Source of the DNA: Echinococcus granulosus
Taxonomy: Eukaryota; Platyhelminthes; Cestoda; Cyclophyllidea; Taeniidae
Direction of reading: 5' to 3'
DNA: 64,000 bases
Assembly (NCBI RefSeq): GCF_000524195.1
Contig: NW_020170466.1
Span: 236,728 to 300,727, forward strand
Shown: piece after piece, positions 39,251 to 49,530 of the stretch
Position numbering within the stretch: position 1 is the stretch's first letter
Layout: each line of letters opens with the position of its first letter
Position numbers and translations under genes: made by a program
The notes under the pieces: model-generated
What the model was told of the DNA's origin: nothing
Seen by the model: only the letters and a program-made list of their open reading frames with translations
Databases searched by the model: none

Positions 39251-39789
39251 CAAGGCGGGATGCGGGTTGCTGTGGAAGACAATTTCTGATCATAAAGAGA
39301 CAAGCATCAGCCATTGTTAAAGCTATCTAAAGATTAAGGAGTGAAGCACACGCCTTACTAATGACTGGCTTGATCGACAAAACGGCTGGTTTGAGCTTAT
39401 ATAAAGTGGGAGGAAGGGTAGTGGGAGCGAAGCAAATGGTTTTGACGCATGTGCAGTAGCCGCTAGTGTCATACAAGACAGAAGGCGTAAAAAGGTCTGA
39501 ATTATTAGTTCTTAATTTCTTTCATATTATTTTAAGTCGCTTTACATTGTTGACTGTGTGATGATTGACGGGCTGATGGATGGTCTGATTGGCCGGCCGG
39601 CTGGCTGACAGATTTGCCGTGCGGAATGGCCCCTACATTTTAACTTTCATTCAATCAGTAAAAAAACGTGCAATCATTAGTCATTTCCAAATGATCCACT
39701 CACAAGTCCACATCTTTAAGTCACACATCAATTCAAGCCCGCAATACTAAGGCGCACGACTGATGATACCCTTGTTCAAGAAAACTCGT

Positions 39790-39978
39790 CTCTTCTCCGT
39801 ATTCTACTTCAGAGACGGTGGGGCAATTCGGCCTAAAGAAAGTGCTTTTATTGCGCGACGTTGCAGTACATCACGCCACATAGCACAAGCTCAGACGGGA
39901 CAGTTTTGTCGTCCACTATCTTAAACTCAAAACAGCTGTCTGTGTTGCCGACATTGGGGACCATTTTAACACCCTGGG
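39790..39978 (-). repeat. Dispersed repeat C, copy 2
   Basis: Minus-strand partner of 33445-33630. It reads QGVKMVPNVGNTDSCFEFKI and then KTVPSELVLCGVMYCNVAQ in one frame before a stop. It lies about 0.55 kb beyond repeat D copy 2 and faces it. Confidence 0.65.
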
Positions 39979-41836
39979 TTTGGCCTCACCAAGTTTAACT
40001 CTGGAATGTGCGGAAACGCAGTGACAGAACCCTTTTCCAGCATTAAATGGTCTGACATCTTGTACTAATTTGCCATCCAATCACTAAAAAATTCATATGG
40101 TGTCTGTATTTTAACACAAATGTTTCAGTATCCTAGTAAATGGTAACTAAAACATTTATCTGTGACCCATTAAGTTAGGTGGAAACAAGCAACCAAAAAA
40201 TGCTCCAAAATTATTATTTAACAAAGAAATTAGCATAAATGTTTCGATTAAATGTGCCCATAATGGTGAGGATTGTCCTAAAAATTAACAGATAGACTAG
40301 CTGGTTTATTAAAATATCACAGTCCCATTCACCTTATTTCGAACTTCACAGTCATCCCTCTAAAATGTTTTTTGTAGTTAAATAAACCCTTGTGGTAGTT
40401 CATAATATGGGGCTTCTAGACACAGTACGTTTGCTAAGGTAAGTTTTTCCAGAGATTTACAACCAAGAAGCGGGTAGTCCTAGCTTCATTTACCACCTTT
40501 CTTATGTCTCTAAGGAAGGAGGAAAGGGGGAGAGGGGAAGGAAACACAGAAGACAGCGTGAAGTCACATCCATCTCGCATTCTAAAAAGTGATTTGGATC
40601 CCTTTTACAATAAATTTCCAGCCAAAAGATGCTTTAAGACCTCAGTGGCAGCAGCTTGGCCTTTAGTGGTGCACCACACAGTTGAATTGTTCATTCTAAA
40701 AAAAAGCCTTTCATCATCTCAACCCTCTCTGTCTGCCTGTGTATGTGCCTACAAAAATCTAAAAATGTTCGAAGCAGTTGTATCAGCGTAGATGAGATGA
40801 AGTGATTTGTGTGCATGATTGCTCAAAATAAACCCAGCTATCCGACACCGCGACCTTCTCCAAGTGTCACCATAAGCTTCCGCGCCTTTGGAATCAGACC
40901 TACCCCGGCTAGCTCAGTCAGGTTTTTCTACTAGGCTCGGCACGCAATAAAGGCTACCACATCGATAGATTGGAACACAGAGACCCTAAAAAACCTTTTT
41001 AGCGTCCCTACAACCAACAAGAAGCGACCTCATTGATGTAAACGGAATAACTGCATGAGTCTTTACTCGTCATCTACACCATTGGTCAATGAAGTCGCCT
41101 TTCCTCACTGTGCGCTTGGTTACAAAATTGCCCCTTTGTAGCCCCCGAAACCTCCTCATTGCCCATTGTAATAAGTCGTGTTTAAGTAACTACAACGTCT
41201 AAATACGGAGCAAAAGTTCACGCAAGAATCCGGCAGTGCACAGGAAGCCGATTTATTGAGAGCGAGTGAGGGTCATTTAGACCGACTTAATAAATATCCG
41301 GAAGTTGTGAAAGGTACCCCATAAACAATTCATTCGCTATCTCTCTCCTTCTCTGGCTCTCCTGGCCTCTCTCACAATTTCTCTATTAATTTGTCTACAA
41401 TCTTGTCCTTTTCATTCGCTTATGAAGTGCAAACGCACAAAGAGATATGTCTTGATGTCGATAAGAGAGGTTAGAATCTACTTTGTTGGAAGTCTAACAC
41501 ATGTTTAGTTGTTCATACTACTAAGTGCCTTTATTAAAGTTGAAATTCCACAGGTCCCCACTTTCTGCCATACACTTGTGAACAATTGTACAACTTTCTT
41601 CCTACTGAGGATATACACTTGGCACAAAGGAAGAAAAGATGCTTGCCCAAATGGTTAACGACATTGAAGCCTGCTTGACGAATGCCTGTTCAGGTTCAGA
41701 TTTATCTAGATAGAAGTATTAGGTGATTAGTTTGACCCGGGCTGAATGGAGGAACGACTAGTTGGATGGAAATTTAGACTAGTAAAAAATTTACATGTAT
41801 ACATGTGAAAGGGAAATGAAAGCTTTGGTGAGGCTG

Positions 41837-41870
41837 GGATGGATGAGTGGTTGGTTGGACGGATGGATAG
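41837..41870. repeat. GGAT/GGTT tetranucleotide tract
   Basis: Imperfect tandem GGAT, GAGT and GGTT units on the plus strand. Confidence 0.7.
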
Positions 41871-42456
41871 GAAATGGATACAACATAGATGAAATGGGTT
41901 GGTTGGAATTGGTAAAATAGAGGATGGGTGAAATTGATGTGGATAAGTGATTAATTGTTACGGAATGGGTGGATGCACAATTAATAGAGGGTTAGGTATG
42001 TAGCTAAGCATGCAACTGTGCATCGTGTTTATTCCCTAACTTAAAATGCATTAAACTCAAAAATTTTCACTAGTAAGTAAACAGGAAGTCATCGTAAAAA
42101 AAATAAGTTTTTCAGTCAAAATACCCATTAAATTGTTAGACTGTGCGACAATTATTTGGTGCTAATTTGCTCGCCCACTTTTGAAAAGTTCTGTTGCGAT
42201 TTGATGTTTTCCACTCTGCATAATTACTCCCGCTCTTCAACCTGAGCAGGGCTGAACTTCCGCTCGACAGTGCGTCCTTGCGACTGTGGCCATGCCCCTC
42301 GGTAAGTGACTACCAAATACTCCTCATTAGTATGGCTTGCCACAACTAACAGGAGTGGTCGTGGCACGTCCATCCGGTATCACCATGACCTGCCTATCCA
42401 CCGTTCACTGCATTAGATTTCACAAAAAAAGCAGTCGAATTCAATAAACCCGCATT

Positions 42457-42468
42457 CCCCCCCCCCCC
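42457..42468. repeat. Poly-C run
   Basis: Twelve C in a row. Length may be unreliable in the assembly. Confidence 0.85.
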
Positions 42469-42515
42469 ACCGCCAGAGCCTCCCTCACGAATCTGATAGC
42501 TTGACATACCCCTTG

Positions 42516-42710
42516 TGTCACTCCGTACACTTCTGGTGGATCTCTGTTTGAGGGAGCGCTAGTGTAGCGTCCCGAGACTCCCTGAAGACGAAAGAAGACA
42601 AAATACTCGGGCAGAATATATATTCAGCGCAGAGAAGGTGTCTGGGCTATTGGCATGGCCCAAAAGGCCAGCCCGCCCAGCGAGGTACAAGGGGGCTAAT
42701 TCGAAGTACA
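42516..42710 (+). mobile_element. Possible short LTR (solo or fragment)
   Basis: A 195-base GC-richer segment starts TGTCAC and ends GTACA, the TG...CA ends usual for long terminal repeats. It contains an ATATATATT motif near the middle. Four bases past its end is TGGCGCC at 42715, the opening of a tRNA-Lys-type primer-binding site. No second copy or internal gag/pol sequence is visible in the window, so this could be a fragment or coincidence. Confidence 0.3.
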
Positions 42711-42714
42711 AAAG

Positions 42715-42735
42715 TGGCGCCTCACCAGAACCGAG
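42715..42735 (+). other. Primer-binding-site-like motif
   Basis: TGGCGCC followed by an AGAACCGAGGGA-like segment resembles, but does not equal, the primer-binding site complementary to tRNA-Lys in retroelements. It sits directly after the possible LTR. Confidence 0.3.
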
Positions 42736-44165
42736 GGATAAACCACCATCGTATTACACTAGTGGTAACATCTTTAGGCGGTAAAATAGCGATGAATATT
42801 ACAAAAATGATCTACCAATAGATATGCACTGGTTGTTTTATGTATTTTTGTTTGATCTACTCAAAAAATATCCAAATATTCTAGCAAAATTGTCAAACAT
42901 AGAATTGAATAATAACTAACAAAGGGTAACATTACCCAGATTTGAGTTCGGCAAAACTGCATGAAAATCTCTTAATAATTTCAGAGAGAATGCACTAAGA
43001 GGTGAGGTCAAAAGTGAAGATATCTAACCAATGCTTATCAGTTGTTTGTATCACCGTGCAGTGATTAGGACTCGAAATATCAAAAGACCAAAGGCCTCGT
43101 ACAATTTTGAAATCAGTGTTTACCCACTAAAACTGGATTTACGGACTTTCAGTGCACAAATTTACAGGTGGATTTGATAAAGTCAAACTTGACACATGAA
43201 TGCCAGCACGCGGACTGGCGCATTTTAGGGCATTTTGAGATGTACATTCGTTAAATATTTGGAGAAATGAAACCACTAGAGATTAAATGCTTTGCCATTA
43301 GATACTTGGATCAACCAAGCTTCTCAAATTATCCCAGGCGAGACTCCTTTCCGCCTCGTGCTATTTCATTAAAGCACATAGCCACGTAGCTCTTTCCCTG
43401 TACTGACTAGCCTTACCACGGAATTGAGAATGGGATTTACACAATGAAATAAAAGCAGAAATCGGAGGAAAATTCAAATGAGTAAGTAAGCAGATGTATA
43501 AACCAAAAAGGCTTTTGTGATATGATAAATAAAATTTAATTTGGAGTTTAGAATATTGTCCTGTCAATTTTACTGCCCACTGAGGTTAAGCTCTTAACAC
43601 TCATAATTACAGTGCTGGTTATTCACAAACAAGTAAGTACCATCGGCTTTAAATTTTAAAATAATGTCTTTTATGCCTTGACTTTAAAAGAACAAATAAT
43701 GTTTCATGTTTTAGCTATTATTCATTTAGGAGGCACTTTAAAATCGCCCTTTGAACGACCGCCTTAATTGGCTTAAGATGGCTACTGGGCCGCCTGTTTA
43801 CCGGTATCTTGTTTGGTGTGTTTTGCGTAAACCTTGAGACAAATGGTCTCTCTAATTGTGCCTTATTATGGTCTTGTTCTCAGCATTATAGTCAGGCACA
43901 ATCGCCGTTCCAACTGTAATTGTTATTAGTGGATTTCCTGATTGTTCTCAGCACAGTAGTATAATTTGTGGAATAAAGTAACAAATTTGCCTCATTTCTC
44001 AGGCGTTTGTTTTCAATTTAGTTAGGAATCTTTTTTGCTTGATTTGTCTCCTTAATTGTGCATAACTTTCTAGCATTTTCTCCCAATTTATGCGCACAGG
44101 AAAATTTTTACGTTCCTATTTGTATTGCTTTATGATGCAGTTTTCTGTTCGCTATTTTATTAGAA

Positions 44166-44322
44166 ATGACTAAAGCAGTTCAATTCCGCTTTGAAAAAGT
44201 CTACGGGAATTCCTTTAAGGTCTCCTGTGAGGAAACTTTAGACATTCCCCTCTGTCAACCCTCAAGTTGGCTGTTATCTCGGCTTATTCTTGGTCATAAT
44301 ATTCCCAAATTCGCTGAAAAAG
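44166..44322 (+). CDS. FERRY3: FERRY3 exon 1
   Basis: The start ATG lies just after TTTTATTAG, a possible acceptor for a 5'UTR intron or spliced leader. Codes residues 1-52 plus one base. The donor is the weak GTTTGA at 44323, phase 1. The next intron is 64 nt. Confidence 0.85.
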
Positions 44323-47300
44323 GTTTGACAGCAAACTATTTATTGCTTGAATTTTGGAAACGCGCTGAATACCTCGTCTTTTGTAGACTTTTCTGATGCT
44401 TTGTTGAAATTTCTTAAAGAAAATGAGCGGAGCTATGTTGATGATTGTTTGACACGTTTGTACGACAACCTCCTTTTGGATGAAAACGCACCATCACAAA
44501 TTGCTGCTTCATTGGAAGAACGTGTCAAGGAGGTTTGATTGGTATTTATTTCTTACAAAATGCAACTTTTTTCATAACTAGCGAATATCCACAAGATTTC
44601 AGGCTGAACCGCCCACCGATGAGGAAATTTTTGGTCAAACCTACACAAAGATCGTTCAGTCGCCAGCTGCAATGGATCTGATTCAGTTGGAACACTCATT
44701 TGCTGTTGCTATAGAAGCAGAGATTGTCGAGCGCGATCGTTTTCTTAGTGCCCTTCAAAAAAGGTGAGGTGAATTAGATTACCTCATATCTTAATCCCAT
44801 CTCTCAAGTAGATTTAGTTGGTGTCAGATGGTGATTTTTCGTCGTTTCTTCTTCATTCTTCAGCATTGTGGATAGCACAGAGGCACTCTTATCGAAGGAT
44901 AGTGGGGAAATCAGTGTGACTGATGCTGTTTCGGAGCTTCAACGTCGCTTCCACTTGGAGTACGAGGTTCAGAAGATGACCTGGAACAGTCGGATCAGTG
45001 ATTTAAAAGAGACTCAGCGTCAGGACTATCGTAATTTTGTGATGTCCATTGAGGAGCAGATGCTGCAAGCCGATTTGTCCAAACCTCTACCTCCTAAACC
45101 TTCTGATGTGGGGTGAGTTTGCTGGATCTTCCCATATTAGTTCCTAGGATACGTTGTTTTCAACTATGATTTCATCTTGTGAAGGGGTATTGGTTCAACT
45201 CAGACGACACCTCTGATGGTGAGTAACAATCCAAATAGTACAGGACCACGTTCTGAAAGCTTCATGGTTCAGTTAGGTCGTCAACTTCGGTCCTTTTATA
45301 ACCTGAAATTGGTTGAAGCTGACCCCATAGATCTCATGACGCCTATTGGATCTACTGGAGCCTCCAATTCTCCTCCGAGGTGAGTTTATTGTTTTCATTA
45401 AATAAGTGCTTTTTATGAATTTTGTAGCGTCGAAGCTACTGTCAATTTAGCCGAGCGGTTGAGCAGTGCACTCACTATTTACTCCAACGAATTGACAGGT
45501 CTAGTTATTCTAGTCGACAGCCAGATGTTTCAATCAAGGGCTCAGCAACGTAAGTCAAAACAAAGCTTCGTACGCGACCCTTCCTTTTAGGCCTTGCTGA
45601 AGTATGTGAACTTTCAACAGACTTCCACTTCCCCGAATTGGATCGCCAATTGGCTAGTATTCAGGAGATTGTGAATAACCTCTCCCAAGGTAAACGGTCT
45701 TCATGTGGTTAGTTGTTGAATAGATAAAAATGTGCTACTTAAATACCTATTCAGTAGGCATGATATTTTAGGCACGAAGTTGTTAAGTTCAGGACCTGGA
45801 TTTGACTAGGCTAAACGTCCCCTTTTAACAGTCACCTCATCCAACGTTGGCAACACGATGAAGGGACGTCCGAAGCCGGGTGACGTCTATCTCACGCGTC
45901 ACTCAAACCTTCGAGCCAGCGAAATCGGTGGAAATGCGGGTGGCGGTGGTGGCGTGGAGGTGGTCTTTCATGTGGTGACAGAGGGGGAGGCAGTGGGAGG
46001 CAAGACTGTCTCCCCATCCCTTTCGCCATACCTTCATGCAGCAATTTCCACGGTTCTCCGTGTTTGCAATCAGTATGATATCAGTACACTGTCTCTGCCA
46101 CTGCTGTTCACTCGGCGATCGCTGGAAGTGAGTCTAATTGTTGAAATTCATCTGAAAGAAACCCAATTTCGCAGATCTACTTCCTTAGTATTCTTTACAC
46201 TGTCACTTCAAAAGCGAGCTCAGTTCTCGTGATTAAGCGGGCAGTTTCACGTGCTATTGTCTGATCGACATTTAGTCGTTACTTATTTATGTATAAGATT
46301 TCCTCGGGTAGAATATAAGCAAAAAACTTTAACCCTTCTCCAATTGAAACTTTGAAGTTTTCTTGCTCCAAATTTTACAAAACTTACAAACTAATCTCAT
46401 TGCTTTTCTTTGATGACCTTCATTCATCAGTCAGTTGAATCTGCATTCTTTATGTTACCGTGAAGCGTACGAGTTACCCACGGTCATGTTACAAGTCGTG
46501 GAGGAGCCTATAAATAACTTAAATGTGGTTTACGGGACAGTAGAACTGGCGGATTGGAAGCACAGATGGCGTATGATTGCAGTCGTGTGGAACAACTGTC
46601 ATGGCGACCATAATTTGACGGTAGAATGCCTGGAAGGAAACCACACATTAAAACACATTCGCAAATCCAGTTTACGTGGACAATTTCTAGTCTAAGTAGG
46701 AAATACGGAAAAATTCATATTTTATTAGTTTAATTGAAATCCCGCTAAATATTTGGTTGCTGTAGTTCTAGGTGTGTGTGTGTTGGTTGGTGCTATTTAA
46801 GGCAATTCTGATTTTCCGGCCTACCTAGTAACTTGGATAATTCCGAAATCCCAACGTATCTGCCTTTGTGGGAACTCCTGTTCTGGTGGATGGCTTTAAT
46901 GCCTTGATCGTAAATGCGTCGGCCAATAAGGATACCTGAGTTGAAACAATCGGTAGCTAGTGGTGGGTACATTCATCGCAAACTGCCCCCATTAGGTTGA
47001 ACACTTTCGGTGACAGGGTACTTTTGTGCTTGAGGCGTCTATGTTGCTTAATGGGATGTCTGTGACCTCCGAAAGCGCTCCGTTTTGTATGATTCTCCTC
47101 TTTTGCATCCAATTTCCAAACATTCTAGAACTTCTTGAAGCTCGTGCTCTTCCGCAGTTCTCCCCCCTGGGTTAGTATTACATACACAGAGACCAAAGCC
47201 ATTCAAAATATTATAGATACACGAGAATGCGACAATCCTAAGTGTCCATTTTTTTAACCAGCAGACGCCTACTTACAGATCTTACCAGTTTATCGGTCGG

Positions 47301-47993
47301 CAATGAGGACACTCGTATGGAGGTCTTTGTCTTTCCTGTTTGTTGTGGTCGGAAACTCTGGCGCATCTATGTTCACCCAAATAACATAGCAAGGCAACAC
47401 CGGCAAGGAAATGGCTTAACTACGGTGATGCCATTATCCTTTGTGATCAACTGAGTAATAAAGTGCGTTATCTTTTTACCGCCATGCCATCGTGTTCATT
47501 CAAGCAAATAAAAATATCTTTGTAGGTGCTTCACTTCCAAATCAAACTAAATTTTTCAAATGGAGAGTGTCCGATCTCAAATTTGCATGCACTGACACGA
47601 TGGTCTGGTTTCCGCTGAAACAGCTTCAAGAGTACACTTGGAGCAAATGTCTAACCACCGCTCTGTTAAGTTTTACATCAGGGATGCCTCTTTTCCCGAC
47701 TACCTCGCACTCTTTATTTCCAGAGTTTACCATTGGCCTGGTGTCAGCGACGTGCTGAAGCCGTTCTCAAGGTCGTCAAAGGCACTCTGATGGAGTCAGT
47801 GAGTGTTCGAAACGGCAATGGTAGCGCTCTTCGCACCCTCATCTTTCTCCTCCCTCCACCGACACCCTCGTCTTCTGCATCGAAGGTGAAGGCGAAGGCG
47901 GACGTCTTTGAAGCCCTCGCTGCAATTATAAATTGCACCTTTCAACAGACCAGTCCCCTTGTTGTGGATATTTCCACCGCTGGCACGGTTTGA
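44166..47993 (+). CDS. FERRY3: FERRY complex subunit 3 (C12orf4 orthologue), nine exons
   Basis: Exons 44166-44322, 44387-44532, 44603-44763, 44864-45112, 45185-45379, 45428-45549, 45591-45689, 45832-46127 and 47724-47993 join into one frame of 564 codons. This is close to the human protein (about 550), and all phases match. Family landmarks are ESFMVQLGRQLRSFYNLKLV, STDFHFPELD, GDVYLTRHSNL (residues 393-403), a run ending CNQYDISTLSLPLLF, and WCQRRAEAVLKVVKG at the start of the last exon. In mammals this protein is part of the five-subunit Rab5 effector complex FERRY, which binds mRNA and ties it to early endosomes; the flatworm role is inferred from that. The N-terminus MTKAVQFRFEKVYG resembles the human start, so the gene looks complete. 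Introns of 41-142 nt precede one of 1.6 kb. Confidence 0.9.
44387..44532 (+). CDS. FERRY3: FERRY3 exon 2
   Basis: The acceptor is CTTTTGTAG. The first two bases complete Asp53, giving KDFSDALLKFLKENE. Codes to residue 101. The donor is again GTTTGA, at 44533, phase 0; reading through would give a stop within three codons, so splicing is required. The next intron is 70 nt. Confidence 0.87.
44603..44763 (+). CDS. FERRY3: FERRY3 exon 3
   Basis: Begins AEPPTDEEIFGQTYTKIVQS after an ATTTCAG acceptor. An acidic, helix-prone stretch with LEHSFAVAIEAEIVERDRF follows. The donor is GTGAGG at 44764, phase 2. Confidence 0.87.
44864..45112 (+). CDS. FERRY3: FERRY3 exon 4
   Basis: The acceptor is CATTCTTCAG. 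Codes a charged helical region containing QRRFHLEYEVQKMTW and ending in a proline-rich LSKPLPPKPSDVG. The donor is GTGAGT at 45113, phase 2; the next intron is 72 nt. Confidence 0.88.
45185..45379 (+). CDS. FERRY3: FERRY3 exon 5
   Basis: Contains ESFMVQLGRQLRSFYNLKLV, one of the family's conserved blocks, then a Ser/Pro-rich linker. The donor is GTGAGT at 45380, phase 2. An internal GTGAGT at 45219 in the coding sequence is a potential decoy donor. Confidence 0.88.
45428..45549 (+). CDS. FERRY3: FERRY3 exon 6
   Basis: Follows a 48-nt intron ending TTTTGTAG. Codes SVEATVNLAERLSSAL and an aliphatic segment LTGLVILVDS. The donor is GTAAGT at 45550, phase 1. Confidence 0.87.
45591..45689 (+). 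CDS. FERRY3: FERRY3 exon 7
   Basis: Preceded by the shortest intron in the window, 41 nt with a CCTTCCTTTTAG acceptor. Contains STDFHFPELD, matching a conserved family motif. The donor is GTAAAC at 45690, phase 1. Confidence 0.87.
45832..46127 (+). CDS. FERRY3: FERRY3 exon 8
   Basis: Contains GDVYLTRHSNL, a Gly-rich insert, the strand VEVVFHVV, and CNQYDISTLSLPLLF, all diagnostic of C12orf4. The donor is GTGAGT at 46128, phase 0, opening the 1.6-kb last intron. I found no convincing extra exon inside that intron. Confidence 0.9.
47724..47993 (+). CDS. FERRY3: FERRY3 exon 9 (last)
   Basis: The acceptor is TTTATTTCCAG, phase 0. The WCQRRAEAVLKVVKG motif sits at about residues 481-495, as in the human C-terminus. 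The frame ends in TGA at 47991-47993. No AATAAA signal is evident in the next 100 bases. Confidence 0.88.
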   Translation, partial: SLPLAWCQRRAEAVLKVVKGTLMESVSVRNGNGSALRTLIFLLPPPTPSSSASKVKAKADVFEALAAIINCTFQQTSPLVVDISTAGTV

Positions 47994-48889
47994 TTTGATT
48001 TCTGATTTAGTGTTCTTGTATGATTTTTTTTCTCTTTTCTAATGAATGAGACATCGCGAAATGTTTGGTATCTCTTGATGCAATCGTATCCCCTTCTAGA
48101 ACTCTAGCCTCTCTCTCTCCCCTTTATAAGTCTATATTCTTCACATCAATCAAAATTATCTATCCAACTTTTAAAGCCAAAAATGGGAGCTGATTGCTTT
48201 TCTCATCCACGGTGGGGCTTTACTGAGCCCAGCAGCCAAACTTGTGAGGTCGCGTGAGTAAGTGGATAAATCGTTTGAGATAACCGGTGATGTGTTTGTT
48301 TACTTAAAAAGTGCTGCAGCACAAAAGGTGTTTCTCATCACAAGTCACTTAGTCAGGAGACAGTGTGAAATACGCTTAAGGCTCTGTTGTAACATGATTG
48401 GAGTAAAATAGAAGCTTAGTGTCACCTCTTGGTTAGTACATATGGGTGGTGCCCCTTGGATTGATAGCTGCCACAACTTTTAGGTGACCACGCGAAACAC
48501 GACGTAAGGCTGTCTTCGAGGGGTTAGTCTCGAAATGACTTCCCACTATTTGCTCTGGGGATTCTTCACTATCATTAAGACCAGGAGAGCCGGTGGGGGA
48601 TGGGAGGTCTTTCTCAGTGATTTATCACTAGAGCCCATACACTACCTAGGCTATGTAGGCTCCATTTCTAGTCAAATGCGGGTTTGACACCACTTAATAG
48701 TAATGGTGTCAATTAAATCTTTCTCTGGTTTACAGAGGCGAGTGATCATTTCCTAAGAGGATGAATGCTCTTGTCACATCCTTATGGCATTAAAGGGGTT
48801 CTTTAAGTGGCCTAGATCACATCTCTCGGCAAATTCGGAGCCCGTAAAATCTCATGATATATTCAGCACATGCTGTAAATAGGCTTCGA

Positions 48890-49075
48890 TGGCTTTGAGA
48901 TCTGCCCCCAGAAGACTGTGCTTGCATGACGTGGGTGTTGCGCACCGCGGACGCAACTGCGCTCCAGGAGGTGAAACAGTTAGACTGGTGATCTATCCCC
49001 TCCATACGACGCAGCTGGTACAAGCACATCAAATATACCTTCTTCGTGGGGAGCAACCACAACTTGTTAGTCAGT
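48890..49075 (-). repeat. Dispersed repeat E, copy 1 (coding-like)
   Basis: Aligns with 53080-53225 in the same orientation. Shared blocks include GTGGGTG, GCAACTG(C/T)GCTC and CTTCTTCGTGGGGAGCAACCA (partner CTTTCTTCATGGGGGAACAACC). The minus strand is open for about 110 codons here, and its SAVASAVRNTHVMQA matches STVASPVARTHTKQA in the partner. Unrecognised origin. Confidence 0.5.
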
Positions 49076-49439
49076 AGGGAGGAAGTTACATTTTTCTTCA
49101 AAAACGAAAGACTCCGCACTGCTGCAATACACATGTTTGCTGATCTCATGTGTTGCAGTGGAGGATGTCAGAGGTGTTTATTATGTGATAAAGGCCAGTC
49201 GTCTTTCTACACTCAGCTCTGTTTACTTCCTAATTTTTTCATTATAGATCGAAAAATCATGTTTACCTCCTTTGCAAAATCCTGCTTTTATGTGCTTATA
49301 AAAGGTATCAGAACTTTGCTTTTCCACACTACCCAAAAACAGATATTTTCGTTAGAGGAGTGGAAAAACAACTAAGTTATCTTGGGTTCTATTTATTTTA
49401 AAATTTCCTGCAAATGGGAAGAGTTTACCTTTGTGAAGT

Positions 49440-49530
49440 TATGCACTTTACGAAGCCCGCCCCCACCTGATTGGTCAGCCCAAGGTCACGCGCGTGCTGA
49501 ACAAGTAACGGACGTGCGCGCACTTGTAAA
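49440..49530. promoter_or_regulatory. Orphan GC-box/CCAAT patch
   Basis: A CCCGCCCC GC-box (about 49456-49463) lies next to an inverted CCAAT box (ATTGG, 49470-49474), followed by CpG-rich alternating sequence. It looks promoter-like, but no gene start is recognised on either side. Confidence 0.3.

Larger units (their letters stand above)
39979..44150. other. Intergenic region upstream of FERRY3
   Basis: No gene supported. It holds a GGAT/GGTT tetranucleotide tract (41837-41870), a C12 run (42457-42468) and a GC-richer segment of about 250 bases near 42480-42740 that may be an LTR. The last 500 bases before FERRY3 are AT-rich with no clear core promoter. Confidence 0.5.

Noticed and set aside
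46435..46695. 86-codon frame inside FERRY3 intron 8
   Set aside because: Exons 8 and 9 join directly in phase and match the family across the junction, so no extra exon is needed, and the peptide matches nothing I know.
47242..47454. 70-codon frame in the same FERRY3 intron
   Set aside because: No paired splice sites in the needed phase and no family similarity.
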